A DNA stretch of 28,220 bases, taken from the IMG/VR virus record IMGVR_UViG_3300033151_000375, positions 1-28,220 of that record. One strand, given 5' to 3'. This document shows, piece after piece, positions 18,347 to 26,784 of the stretch (within the stretch, counting starts at the first letter, position 1; each line of letters begins with the position of its first letter). The position numbers and the translations under genes are program-made. The notes beneath the pieces were generated by a model. The model was not told the origin of the DNA, searched no databases, and saw only the letters and a list, made by a program, of their open reading frames with translations. Origin of the DNA: a virus.

Positions 18347-20226
18347 ACCCCCATCTCCGGTCCAAGGCCAGCATTGCCTCCAGGCATCGCCCCCGCTTGC
18401 ATCATAGGCGTCGGAGGGCCCTGCGCCGTGGGCCTAGCTCCTGCGAAGGATGCCCCCCAGTTCTTTGCGGAGCCCACATCCCTAGAAAGACGGGGCTGCT
18501 TGTCTGCCCCACCCTCTTCAAATGGCCCCATCTCAAGGGCCGCCTGGTTGTCCACCAGGCCAGCAAGATCCGGCATTCCAAACACCTGGGCGGCCAAGGT
18601 GTCTACCCGGTCCCAATCCAAGAAAGGTAACTGCGCCCGCATGGGCGCCGTCTGCAAGAGCCAGAAGATGCCCTCCTGCGTCTGCGCCCTAACCGCAGCC
18701 TCATCGGCACGCTGCATAGAGTACGCCTCAATCTCCAACTCAAGGTCATCAAAGTTAGCGTCAGAGTCCTTGTCGTGTGTGCCGCCATGGAACCAAGGCT
18801 CGTCCATCAAGAGATCCTCCGCCGCCTCCTCTCCAAGGGGGAACACAACCCTATCGTCGTGGTAAAGAAACCAGGCCACCTTGCGAAGAACTTGGCTCAT
18901 GCTTTCTGAAAACTGCTGCTTAAGGAAGTTCACTCGCGTTGAACTCGCCTCGTTTGCGATGGTGTGTTCCGTGGCCGTGCCAACGCCGGTAACATTACCC
19001 GCCTGCGCTTCGTCCATCGCAGAAATGCGGTTCAACCTGTCGTGGTGGTAGGCCACAGCCTTGTATTGGCTGTCCGTAGCTCCGCCCACCTCTACCTCCG
19101 CAAACTTTGCCTTGTCAAACCCAGGGATTCCAACAAAGAAGTCATGCTGTGCGCTCTTGAGTTTCAGCGCGGTCTTCTTGTGCTTCTCATCGAACAAAAT
19201 AACCCGCTTGTGCCGCTCGCTCGAACGAGACAAGGCCCTGGCCTGGCGGTTTAGCTCCCGAATCTGACCCTCTACAGCCACCAAGGGGCTCAAGGGAAGT
19301 AGCTTGTTTGGCAGCCGGTACGCGCCGAACAACTGGTAGGGACCAGAGGGCGGGCCATAGTAGGGCTCGGGCTTTTTCACCTCGGCAAAACGCCCCCCCG
19401 ATGTAGATGAATTGCGTGCATAGGTGAGCAGGGCGCCGTGATACCCCTTGTCGGGCCCGTGCTCCTCGTCAACTTGGTTTCCGGGAACCCACAAGGTCAA
19501 AAACTCGATCTCATGCTTCTTTGGGTCCATCGACCGCGCCTTCCTGTCAGGGTCAGACTTGGAAGCAGAACCCCCTTGGGTCCCGGCTGAACCCAGCAAA
19601 CCCTCAAGAGCCCCTATATTCCAACCTGCTTCCGAGTCCGCCTTGGCCTCGGCCATGATCGACTTCGCCTCCTGATACCAGAGATGGCCCATGTATTCCG
19701 CCTCATTCGTGGTAAGGGCCTGCGTGTCGATGATGACTTGGTGTTGCGGAATGCGATAGACAGCGGGCCATAGACTCGTCGGCTTCTCCACTCGAACTGA
19801 GCCGTCATCGTCCCATATCCAACGCTCGGTGGTCTTCCCCATGTGCCGGTTCGGGCTTTGACGGACCATCGCCATCCCCCACATATAGCTAAAATCGTAG
19901 GCGAGAAGCTGACCAACCTCTCTTAGGTTGACATCCCGAACCCACCTGTTGAGCCCGTGCCTAATCGCCTCCGCCGCTTCCATCTGGCTCCCAGGGCGCC
20001 TGGTCGTGCAACGGACCCGGGGGTTGTCGTGCATCAAACGAGCGACCATTAGCGTCGTGTAGCTGTGGTAATGGTTCTCCGGGGTATAGGTGCCCGGCCC
20101 ACTTGACCGAGAATAGTGCGGGCCGCCAGCAGCCCGAATCATCCCCTCCAGGGAGAAAAGATGGTCTTCGAGATACTGTTCGTCCGCCTCAATCCGTGAA
20201 GGCCAGAGGCCCTTGGTGTCTTTCAT
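18343..20226 (-). CDS. Portal protein
   Basis: 627 residues from ATG 20226, which overlaps the terminase stop as ATGA; a GTG at 20241 would add five residues but lacks this coupling. Typical portal features: an N-terminal helical part with YHSYTTLMVARLMHDNPRV and VGQLLAYDFSYMWGMAMVRQ; a central beta region (YRIPQHQVIIDTQ); the long helix with VAVEGQIRELNRQARALSRS; then MDEAQAGNVTGVGTATEHTI and NFLKQQFSESMSQVLRKV; and a Gly/Pro/Met-rich C-terminus. Position between TerL and scaffold/capsid is canonical. The dodecameric ring forms the DNA entry channel and docks the terminase. Confidence 0.85.
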   Translation of the reverse strand: MKDTKGLWPSRIEADEQYLEDHLFSLEGMIRAAGGPHYSRSSGPGTYTPENHYHSYTTLMVARLMHDNPRVRCTTRRPGSQMEAAEAIRHGLNRWVRDVNLREVGQLLAYDFSYMWGMAMVRQSPNRHMGKTTERWIWDDDGSVRVEKPTSLWPAVYRIPQHQVIIDTQALTTNEAEYMGHLWYQEAKSIMAEAKADSEAGWNIGALEGLLGSAGTQGGSASKSDPDRKARSMDPKKHEIEFLTLWVPGNQVDEEHGPDKGYHGALLTYARNSSTSGGRFAEVKKPEPYYGPPSGPYQLFGAYRLPNKLLPLSPLVAVEGQIRELNRQARALSRSSERHKRVILFDEKHKKTALKLKSAQHDFFVGIPGFDKAKFAEVEVGGATDSQYKAVAYHHDRLNRISAMDEAQAGNVTGVGTATEHTIANEASSTRVNFLKQQFSESMSQVLRKVAWFLYHDDRVVFPLGEEAAEDLLMDEPWFHGGTHDKDSDANFDDLELEIEAYSMQRADEAAVRAQTQEGIFWLLQTAPMRAQLPFLDWDRVDTLAAQVFGMPDLAGLVDNQAALEMGPFEEGGADKQPRLSRDVGSAKNWGASFAGARPTAQGPPTPMMQAGAMPGGNAGLGPEMGV

Positions 20227-21701
20227 GTCTGATTTCCCCACTCGTCGTATTCGCTGGTAACTAGCTCGTCGGCAGCCCCCTCATCCTGATCCCAAACCTC
20301 TGCGTGGTCAAGAACCTCTCCCAAACTCCCCGGGGGGTATCTCATTTCCCTTGTGTCTGTAAAGTCCTTCCCCCACCTCCACCGATCCGCATAGATCATC
20401 GCAAAGCAACCATCATCGTCGCATGAAGGATCAGAGTCCTCCTTGTCCGATTGGCCGTCCTTCGTCTTCTTCCAGCGAAAACTGGGAATCTCATCCCGGG
20501 TACAGGTAGGCTTCTTCCGCCTGAGAGAAACCTCGCAAGGGCCCTCCTCCATGGCGTCCAGGCACAAGATGATTCTCCCGAGGCCCATGTTGTCGCTGAC
20601 TTGGTTGAAGCCCGCCAGGCGACTCCCAGGACCCTTCTTGATGCCCACAACCAGAGGGTCCTCGTCGCGGCCAGCCATGGGTCCCAGCTTGTCGTTCAGA
20701 TAGTCGATTGAACCCTGGTCCTCGGAGTCCGCAGCGATGGATTCCAGGTCCCAGCGGTCCAACTGCCGTTCGATGGCGCCCGCCCACCATTCGATGTTCT
20801 TCTCTCGCTTGTATATCTCGGCCACCAGGTACATCTTCTCTCCAATCACACCCCACGCCTGAAAAACCGCCGCGTGCCGGAAACCAAAATCCATGCTCCC
20901 AAACATCCAATCAAACCGATACCCCTGAGAGGGGTCGGCACGGTCCCAGAGAAGATCATCTCGAAAGCAAGTCATAGCCCGCCCATCCCAGCACTCCCAA
21001 ATCTGACCCTCTTCGGACACCCAAAGACCATCACGCAAACGGCCCCGTCGAGCCCCGGTGAGTGCATCCAGGGCGGCCTGGTCTTCCGAGTCATGCGTCG
21101 GGTTGTCTGAGTGCTTCGCGCAGATTCTACGCATCTTGCCCGAAGCGGCCCTCTGGTTGAGCCAATGAGTTGCCGCCGCAGGATTGCAGTCCGCAATCAA
21201 CTGATGCCAAAACAAAGGACGGCCACCAGGGTCAGACCCCATGGGAATACGCTTGTGCCTGGCGCGGGTTGACAGCTTCTCCCACTCGTCCAGCTCGCCC
21301 TCCGTTGCCTCGAAGTACACGATGATGTCGTACTGCGTAGACATGATTCTGTCCGGGTTGTCCATCCCGCCAAGGACAATCTCGCAGTCTGTTGGGGCGT
21401 AGTAGTAGGTGTCCCGAGTCCCCCGCTTCGCCGTTCCTCTGATGCACGGGTGATCTCCTCCCACCACGCTTTCCTCCCACTCCACAAGAACGGATTGCGT
21501 GAGAGACTTCCGTGTTTTGCGAACCCATAGCTGGCGCACACCGCTGAATCTGGGCTCCTCCATCAAAATCCGCATCTTCTCAAGAACCGTTCGGGTCTTG
21601 CCCGTGTTCGCTGGGCCCTCGTACAGCACCTCACGCTCAGTCGAGGCAATCAGATCCGTAGCCGCCCCCCTGGCCTCAAACCTCGGCCCTACCACCGGCA
21701 T
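20223..21701 (-). CDS. terL: Terminase large subunit (packaging ATPase and nuclease)
   Basis: 492 residues. Walker A GPANTGKT (29-36); Walker B region YDIIVYFEATE (124-134) in which the usual Asp before the catalytic Glu131 is Phe130; coupling-type motif DCNP (171-174); then GLWVSEEGQIWECW leading to the RNase H-like nuclease with D271 in GSMDFGFRHAA and D325 in AADSEDQGSIDYL. It translocates DNA into the procapsid and cuts the concatemer. The length is normal. ATG 21701 lies just after the previous stop, without an obvious Shine-Dalgarno, so it may depend on coupling. Unusually, it is separated from the TerS-like gene by five structural genes. Confidence 0.93.
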   Translation of the reverse strand: MPVVGPRFEARGAATDLIASTEREVLYEGPANTGKTRTVLEKMRILMEEPRFSGVRQLWVRKTRKSLTQSVLVEWEESVVGGDHPCIRGTAKRGTRDTYYYAPTDCEIVLGGMDNPDRIMSTQYDIIVYFEATEGELDEWEKLSTRARHKRIPMGSDPGGRPLFWHQLIADCNPAAATHWLNQRAASGKMRRICAKHSDNPTHDSEDQAALDALTGARRGRLRDGLWVSEEGQIWECWDGRAMTCFRDDLLWDRADPSQGYRFDWMFGSMDFGFRHAAVFQAWGVIGEKMYLVAEIYKREKNIEWWAGAIERQLDRWDLESIAADSEDQGSIDYLNDKLGPMAGRDEDPLVVGIKKGPGSRLAGFNQVSDNMGLGRIILCLDAMEEGPCEVSLRRKKPTCTRDEIPSFRWKKTKDGQSDKEDSDPSCDDDGCFAMIYADRWRWGKDFTDTREMRYPPGSLGEVLDHAEVWDQDEGAADELVTSEYDEWGNQT

Positions 21702-21706
21702 CGGAG

Positions 21707-22120
21707 CTAGATCACACCAAACATGAGCGTGCCTTGGTTGTCATCGTTGCCCACGGACACTAAACGCAGACGAATGTATCTGGCTGGCTTAGGCCGATCA
21801 CCGCCAGAAAGCAACAATGATGAGGTGACTAAACCATCGGCGCTCAAGATAAGGGCGGTGGTGACGGTGGTTTGGTGAACATCAACCCAAGGTCCGCCTG
21901 TGTTGGTAGCGTGCTGCAAAACAGCCTTTACCTCCGGGGTTCTGCCACTAAGGCCATTCACTCCAAGAATGGCAAATACCAAATTGGCACCACCCCGTTG
22001 AAGAACCTGCCCCATGGAGTTCCACTCAAAAGCTGGCGAGAAGGTGTTAGCTTTCATGTGGGCGAGGCTAACAGATGGCGCAATAGCCTGCGGGATGCCG
22101 TACTCGAACAAGAAAGGCAC
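21707..22120 (-). CDS. Small beta-rich virion protein, paralogue B
   Basis: 137 residues; GTG 22120 directly abuts the TAG of the previous gene. The C-terminal third (PKPARYIRLRLVSVGNDDNQGTLMFGVI) aligns by eye with the preceding gene product (PKPLRYIRLRL...GLIHWGVL), and both contain a (V/I)(L/I)QxxxxxxGxxW-type segment (AVLQHATNTGGPWVDV against VIQTSIDGHFWSDV). A beta-sandwich fold like those of discoidin-type binding modules is suggested by the RYIRLRL strand but is unproven. Likely a virion surface or fibre component. Confidence 0.6.
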   Translation of the reverse strand: MPFLFEYGIPQAIAPSVSLAHMKANTFSPAFEWNSMGQVLQRGGANLVFAILGVNGLSGRTPEVKAVLQHATNTGGPWVDVHQTTVTTALILSADGLVTSSLLLSGGDRPKPARYIRLRLVSVGNDDNQGTLMFGVI

Positions 22121-22498
22121 CTATAGCACGCCCCAATGAATCAACCCAGTTGCAGCCGTTGCGCCGGTCAGGCGAAGCCGAATGTAACGCAGCGGCTTCG
22201 GGCAATTACCGGCAGAAGAAGAAAAGCTGGTGTAGAAAAAATCGGTGCTACTAGAAATCGTGGTAGCGTTGCTAACATCGGACCAAAAGTGCCCGTCGAT
22301 GGAGGTCTGTATTACCAAGACCGGATTGCCGCCCGCCAAGTCAGGGATCGAAAAAATGGACTTGATCTGGCCCGCAGCCCCCGCCTGCAAAAGTTCTCCG
22401 GTCTCGCACCACGCAAACCCGGGAGACACGGTGCCAACGGCGGCAGAGAGGGCTACACATTCGATTGAGGGGCCAAAGACTCCAGGTACTCCAGGCAT
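22121..22498 (-). CDS. Small beta-rich virion protein, paralogue A
   Basis: 125 residues, ATG 22498, three bases after the previous stop. Small neutral beta-rich protein with KSIFSIPDLAGGNPVLVIQTSIDGHFW and a C-terminal CPKPLRYIRLRL, the strand shared with the next gene, pointing to tandem duplication. Two Cys occur near the N-terminus (ECVAL, AWCET), neither conserved in the paralogue. No family name can be given; neighbours suggest a head or tail decoration. Confidence 0.6.
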   Translation of the reverse strand: MPGVPGVFGPSIECVALSAAVGTVSPGFAWCETGELLQAGAAGQIKSIFSIPDLAGGNPVLVIQTSIDGHFWSDVSNATTISSSTDFFYTSFSSSAGNCPKPLRYIRLRLTGATAATGLIHWGVL

Positions 22499-22500
22499 GA

Positions 22501-23250
22501 TTAGCTTCCTAGTTCTGAGGATGGTGTGAGCAGACCCGAGATTGCCACCTCAACGGCGTGCTTGATGGAGCCTCCGGCCGAAAGGCCGAAGACATACTCC
22601 AATCGGTAGACCCGGCCACCCTCAACGAGAGCGGCACCGTCCACCTGGTGCTCAAACGAGTAGCCGATGGCGTCCTTGCGCCACCCCTTCGTGATTTGAA
22701 GCGAAGAGAAAAACATCTGATCGACGGGCAGGGTCTCCGTGTGAATCGCGGTGGCCGAGGTTGAGCTGGTTGTGTCAAAGATGTTGAGAAGAATTGTGCT
22801 GATGTTGGCTTGAAGTAACGCCGTGCCATCCTCCGTCACGGGCCGTCCGCGAACGGTAATGTCATCCCCCTCAAGGGCAAAGATCCTGTGGGTGATGCTC
22901 ATTGGGCCGTGCTCGTAGTAGTGCTGGTTGGCAACGGTTATCTGCCCGAGGAAGTGGGCCGCAGACGCCTGCCAGTCGGGGAGGGTTCTGCGGCCAAGGC
23001 TAGGGACGGCGGGCCCAGTTCGCAATACCCTGGCCTCGGCAGCCTCGGGGAGAGCCAAGGCCACGGACCTGATGAGACTCTTCGGCCCCCCGTAGGTGAG
23101 TCCAATGGACAGATTGCTTGATTGAACATCCGTGGCGAGAACGCCCAAAACAAAGAAACTTCCGCTGCCCGTGTCAACCCCAATAGAAAGCTGGGTGGAC
23201 TCAAGCTCAAGCCCCTTAGTTGTCCCAGGCACCAGATTTATGGAAGTCAT
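22501..23250 (-). CDS. Virion protein of unknown function
   Basis: 249 residues, ATG 23250 overlapping the previous stop as ATGA. The protein mixes beta stretches (GLELESTQLSIGVDTGSGSFFVLGV, GDDITVRGRPVTEDGTALLQANIS) with a helical Ala/Arg segment (LIRSVALALPEAAEARVLRTG). No signal peptide, membrane span or enzyme motif. It belongs to the block of structural-type genes placed between the small and large terminase genes. Confidence 0.6.
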   Translation of the reverse strand: MTSINLVPGTTKGLELESTQLSIGVDTGSGSFFVLGVLATDVQSSNLSIGLTYGGPKSLIRSVALALPEAAEARVLRTGPAVPSLGRRTLPDWQASAAHFLGQITVANQHYYEHGPMSITHRIFALEGDDITVRGRPVTEDGTALLQANISTILLNIFDTTSSTSATAIHTETLPVDQMFFSSLQITKGWRKDAIGYSFEHQVDGAALVEGGRVYRLEYVFGLSAGGSIKHAVEVAISGLLTPSSELGS

Positions 23251-23729
23251 GGCGCGGTTTCCACGCCAAAGAGGCCAAAGAGCGGAACTATCGCCGTGAA
23301 AGTGGTGCCATCCGGGGTGAACGCCGCATCGAGCAGAGCCACAGGGATTCTGTCCTCAAGGGATGGATCGATGGCGGCGCCAGACAGTTTGAGGTAAATC
23401 AACAAGTGGGTTGGAAGGCGGCCTGAATCCGAAGCAGCAAGGCTAGTCCACACGATGTCATCGAAGTTGAATGTTGCCCTTGTCCCACTATAGGCAGGGG
23501 TAATGTTAGTCAGGGTCTCTCGGAAGTGGGTAGGCCCAGAAGTAATATACTCGTCCATGGTGGTAAACAGGTCCAAGGACGCCTTGGTTGTCCACTCGGT
23601 GTCCGCCGTGGTGTCCGAGGTGAGGAGCATGGCCTGTAGCACTCCGCCCGTGTAAGGGCTCACGCCAGCGGACATGACGGTCATAAGGTCTTTCCAAAAC
23701 TGAGGGTGTGTGCTGTTGACTGAGACCAT
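23247..23729 (-). CDS. Virion protein of unknown function
   Basis: 160 residues, ATG 23729. Phrases such as FWKDLMTVMSAGVSPYTGGVLQAMLLTSD and RATFNFDDIVWTSL...LPTHLLIYLKLSG recall small phage structural proteins in which a thin beta sandwich is followed by IPVALLDAAFTPDGTTFTAI. No motif for an enzyme. Coupled to the next gene by ATGA. Confidence 0.6.
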   Translation of the reverse strand: MVSVNSTHPQFWKDLMTVMSAGVSPYTGGVLQAMLLTSDTTADTEWTTKASLDLFTTMDEYITSGPTHFRETLTNITPAYSGTRATFNFDDIVWTSLAASDSGRLPTHLLIYLKLSGAAIDPSLEDRIPVALLDAAFTPDGTTFTAIVPLFGLFGVETAP

Positions 23730-23741
23730 GGAGAGGGGAGG

Positions 23742-25112
23742 CTATGGGTGGTGAAATGGTTTGTGGAGAAAACCTACCACAGGATGGGCTCCTGCACCCC
23801 AGGCAATCACACGCCTCGCTCGGGACTCGTAGGTTGGCTGGTCGCCGGGAATGCAGCGAGATACAGCCACGGTGTTGCGTAACGGCCCGTCCTCGACGGC
23901 ATCCTCTTCCGGGGAGCCAAAGGCCATCCAGAGAAACTTTCGCCCAATGGCTGGAGCCACGGAGTAGTTCAGACTCCAAGAAGCAGCGCCAAACTCCTCC
24001 AGGGTGGCCTCGTACCCGGCTGCGCCATAACTCGGCCCAACCGAGAAGAATGATGACTCTGACAGGGATTGACTGTTGGAGGGAGCCGCTCCATCCTCTT
24101 CCAGCACGGTACTGGAGTATTGCGCCTTGCTGGTGCCCACCCCAATTCCAAGGCTGCCAGCGTCCGTGTCCCCATCGGAAATCTCTGTGTCCAGGGTTGT
24201 GGCAACGGCCAGCACCGTAGATGGCTGAAACCCCGTGGCAATGGTCTGCACGCCGAGACTGGTTCGCGTGGTGGCAATGCCTGCGGCAAAGCCGCCGCCC
24301 CCGTACTCCAGCGCCAGGTATGCGTAGTGGGTGGACCTGGCAGCGAAGGTAGTCTGAGCGCGAAAGCCGAAGCTGGTGTAGTTGTCAATCTTGGCTCCGC
24401 TTGAGACCGTGGGCGGTGAATCGAGGTTGGCCTGAACCAGGTTGCCCAGGCTGGTAGACCCCAACAAGGCCGAAACATCCCCGCGAGGACGGAAGTTACG
24501 AAACTGCCCACCCAAGCCCACATTCTCGGATGGCGACAGGTTGGACGCAACCCCCAGGGTGTACCAAAAGTGAGGGCTGCGGGTGTTATTGAACTCTCGA
24601 TTAGCACCCATGCACAGCACATGGTCGGCTTCGAACCCCACCCCAGTCACAACGGTGCCCCCACCGACTACCGCTGGGGTGGAAAAGTCGCCCACCTTGG
24701 CCTGCATATCAGCGCCGTACAGAAAAAGCACGGTCACCAGGTGCGCCACAGGCGGCGCGTCTGTCCAGTCCAGTCTGATCCCGTCTGCCACCCACCCATC
24801 GAATACCGCCTTGCCCGCCTGCCCGTTGGTTGCCTGGTCGATGAGTTGCACCAAAGCGTCTGAGCCAGCCCAGTTGTCTGTGTTGGTGGTGTCCTGCCCA
24901 GACTCCGACTGCCATGAGACATACCGCTGGGCCGCACCATCTGTGAACCCCAGCCCCAGGATGGCATCCGGGCGAGCTACCCCGCTGGCGGTTGCCCCCA
25001 CCACCACCAGAATAGCCGCCTTGGGCGTGCCCACCCCTGCGGCCGTGATCGTCTGCGTGCCGGGTGCCGTGGGCGCGGCCACCCGAACCGCCGCCGAGTA
25101 CAGGTACGCCAA
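23742..25112 (-). CDS. Putative fibre or surface virion protein
   Basis: 456 residues. The start is TTG 25112 with GAGG about 7 bases upstream; no ATG is available near the N-terminus (MAYLYSAAVRVAAPTAPGTQTIT when the TTG is read as Met). Two internal copies of a phrase like GTQTITAAGVGTPKAAILVVV (near residue 20) and LGVQTIATGFQPSTVLAVA (near 285) indicate two homologous beta domains. Gly/Ala/Ser/Thr-rich composition, no membrane span and no catalytic motif suit a fibre or head-surface protein. Function otherwise unknown. Confidence 0.6.
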   Translation of the reverse strand: MAYLYSAAVRVAAPTAPGTQTITAAGVGTPKAAILVVVGATASGVARPDAILGLGFTDGAAQRYVSWQSESGQDTTNTDNWAGSDALVQLIDQATNGQAGKAVFDGWVADGIRLDWTDAPPVAHLVTVLFLYGADMQAKVGDFSTPAVVGGGTVVTGVGFEADHVLCMGANREFNNTRSPHFWYTLGVASNLSPSENVGLGGQFRNFRPRGDVSALLGSTSLGNLVQANLDSPPTVSSGAKIDNYTSFGFRAQTTFAARSTHYAYLALEYGGGGFAAGIATTRTSLGVQTIATGFQPSTVLAVATTLDTEISDGDTDAGSLGIGVGTSKAQYSSTVLEEDGAAPSNSQSLSESSFFSVGPSYGAAGYEATLEEFGAASWSLNYSVAPAIGRKFLWMAFGSPEEDAVEDGPLRNTVAVSRCIPGDQPTYESRARRVIAWGAGAHPVVGFLHKPFHHP

Positions 25113-25119
25113 CCCCGCC

Positions 25120-25980
25120 TCACACGGTCTCTGTGGAGGATGCGTACAGGGTTGCTGGCCCAGCGATCAACTTGGTGGGCGCACCCGCAGTATCCATACC
25201 CATGATGTCATAGTGTACAGCACGCGAAACACCGGAGAGCACCAGGTCATTGCTCAGAAGCGAGTAGGCGATGGAGAGAGTGAGACCACGGGTGCCCGTG
25301 CCTCCATCGAGAGTGGTCGCGCCGCCAGACCAGGCCCCATCGGTGAGAGTTTCAGCGATCCCAACATTGTTACCCCAAACGCCGCCATCGCGGGCCTCCA
25401 GGTGTATGTCGCCACCCGCCGTGCCAGCAACGGCGATCAACTCGCGGCAAGGCTCTGTGCCGTGGTACACGGCGGGGTCTCCGTAGTCATAGGTGCCGTT
25501 GATCGCACGCAGCAGGGTGGCGGCTGATACCGCCGCTGACCCGATCAGCAGATCCCCGGCTTGTGCTGGCACGCCCCTGTAGGTGTAGAGGCGCGTGATC
25601 GTGGGCGGCGCGACAGATGTGTCGGACAGGTCAGGGTAGGTGATGGTGACCGTCTCGCCCTCCAGCGGGACGCCCGTGAAAGACAGTTGGCGCTCTGCTC
25701 GCACGCCGTTTTGGGCCACGGTAGCCACTACCAGCGTGGCCGCCGCACCTGGAGTCTCACGCAGGCTGCATCGGTATCCTGTGCCGTTGGGCTGTGGACC
25801 GGAGCCACCTCCGTGGTTGAGGTTGGCTGTGTCGTAGGCTGCCAGCGACACAGCTCCCGCATCCAGGTTGGCCGAGTCCAGGCGCCGCAGCAGGTACACC
25901 AGGGTGTACTGGCTCTCACACTCAATGCTCCTGGTGCCGTCTAGCGCCAGGATGGGCACCCCCCGGATGACAGAGGGCAC
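25120..25980 (-). CDS. Virion structural protein, probable tail component
   Basis: 286 residues, GTG 25980, no clear Shine-Dalgarno. The middle reads VPLEGETVTITYPD, then LLIGSAAVSAATLLRAINGTY, and then HLEARDGGVWGNNVGIAETLTDGAWSGGATTLDGG. This order (a TVTI strand, an iGa-a-a-a-L--AIN helix, a GN--- strand and an L-GG end) recurs in many phage tail and sheath-like proteins. It lies directly after the TerS-like gene. Exact role unknown. Confidence 0.55.
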   Translation of the reverse strand: MPSVIRGVPILALDGTRSIECESQYTLVYLLRRLDSANLDAGAVSLAAYDTANLNHGGGSGPQPNGTGYRCSLRETPGAAATLVVATVAQNGVRAERQLSFTGVPLEGETVTITYPDLSDTSVAPPTITRLYTYRGVPAQAGDLLIGSAAVSAATLLRAINGTYDYGDPAVYHGTEPCRELIAVAGTAGGDIHLEARDGGVWGNNVGIAETLTDGAWSGGATTLDGGTGTRGLTLSIAYSLLSNDLVLSGVSRAVHYDIMGMDTAGAPTKLIAGPATLYASSTETV

Positions 25981-26004
25981 TAGAGGTTGCCCCGGCGGAT
26001 CTGC

Positions 26005-26691
26005 CTATGGATGGCTGCTATGGAGAGGCCGAGAGCGATCAGGGCTATCGTTAGTGTCATTGGCGGATTGGGGTGGGGTGGCCGTGGCCGTGTACCTGGC
26101 CTGCAACAGGTCAGCAATAGAGCACCGCCGACCGTTCGCGTCAAGTAGTACCATGTGGGGGTCTGGGGCGCTGGCGCCGCTGTCTGCTGGTGCCAACACG
26201 CCCAGCGCCTCGGCTAGGCGTAGGGTGGTAGCCTCGGGGTAACGCCGCACGATCACCGGGATGGGCTGCCCGGCTGCGTCGAGCACCAGGCGCTCAACAT
26301 ACTGCGGCCCCGGGGCTCTGGACCCACCAGCCATGATGGGCTGCCCGTCAGCGTCTCGGGCTGGATCCATGATGGGCTGGCCGTCAGGGTGCCTGGCGAC
26401 CTCGTAGGTAATGCGGCCTCGATAGGTCAGCGTTTCGGCCACGCCGTCGAGGGACACGGCCAGCACCCTGGCCGATACCCTGGCGGCCAGCCCCGAGCGG
26501 TAGGTGTACCAGGCGTCTGCCACCTGGGCGGCCCACGCACCGTCTCGACTAAGCCTGTATCGCACCTGCGCGGGCGTGAGGCCAGCAGCCTCGGCCGCAC
26601 GGGATCGGTCCCCGTGAGCCTCCAGCGAGGTGCAGTAGATGGCGGCGACCGACTCGGGCGGGGAGGCAGCAGGGAGGGCGGGGGCAGGCAT
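26005..26691 (-). CDS. Terminase small subunit-like protein
   Basis: 228 residues from ATG 26691 (a GTG one codon earlier is possible). Residues about 25-60 (AHGDRSRAAEAAGLTPAQVRYRLSRDGAWAAQV) form a helix-turn-helix with the A-A-x-x-A-G-L-T pattern used by small terminases to bind packaging sites; further on come a basic helical part (SARVLAVSLDGVAETLTYRGRI) and a C-terminal tail typical of TerS. Repeated DGQPIM phrases lie near residues 100-125. It is first in the leftward block, next to the divergent regulatory region. It could instead be a DNA-binding regulator, but opening a virion block favours TerS. Confidence 0.6.
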   Translation of the reverse strand: MPAPALPAASPPESVAAIYCTSLEAHGDRSRAAEAAGLTPAQVRYRLSRDGAWAAQVADAWYTYRSGLAARVSARVLAVSLDGVAETLTYRGRITYEVARHPDGQPIMDPARDADGQPIMAGGSRAPGPQYVERLVLDAAGQPIPVIVRRYPEATTLRLAEALGVLAPADSGASAPDPHMVLLDANGRRCSIADLLQARYTATATPPQSANDTNDSPDRSRPLHSSHP

Positions 26692-26716
26692 CACACCATA
26701 CTAGCACGCCCTTTAT

Positions 26717-26737
26717 TGATAATGGATTCTCAATAGC
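26717..26737 (+). promoter_or_regulatory. Operator-like dyad repeat, copy 1
   Basis: TGATAAT-GG-ATTCTCA followed by ATAGC. The arms are inverted with a single mismatch and fit TGAnAA-n4-TTnTCA, as expected for a dimeric regulator. The same sequence recurs 47 bases downstream with one change. Confidence 0.6.
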
Positions 26738-26763
26738 GCCTTCGCCCGCCGTTTAGCCACTAC

Positions 26764-26784
26764 TGATAATGGGTTCTCAATAGC
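26764..26784 (+). promoter_or_regulatory. Operator-like dyad repeat, copy 2
   Basis: TGATAAT-GG-GTTCTCA followed by ATAGC, identical to copy 1 at 20 of 21 positions. The pair sits between the two divergent transcription units. Confidence 0.6.

Noticed and set aside
24583-25527. 314-codon plus-strand open frame
   Set aside because: Runs antisense across two structural genes and their junction; Thr/Pro/Ala-rich composition without motif.
26717-26784. Dyads as Fur boxes
   Set aside because: Only the GATAATG half agrees with the Fur consensus; the symmetric form is TGAnAA-n4-TTnTCA and no iron-related gene is near.
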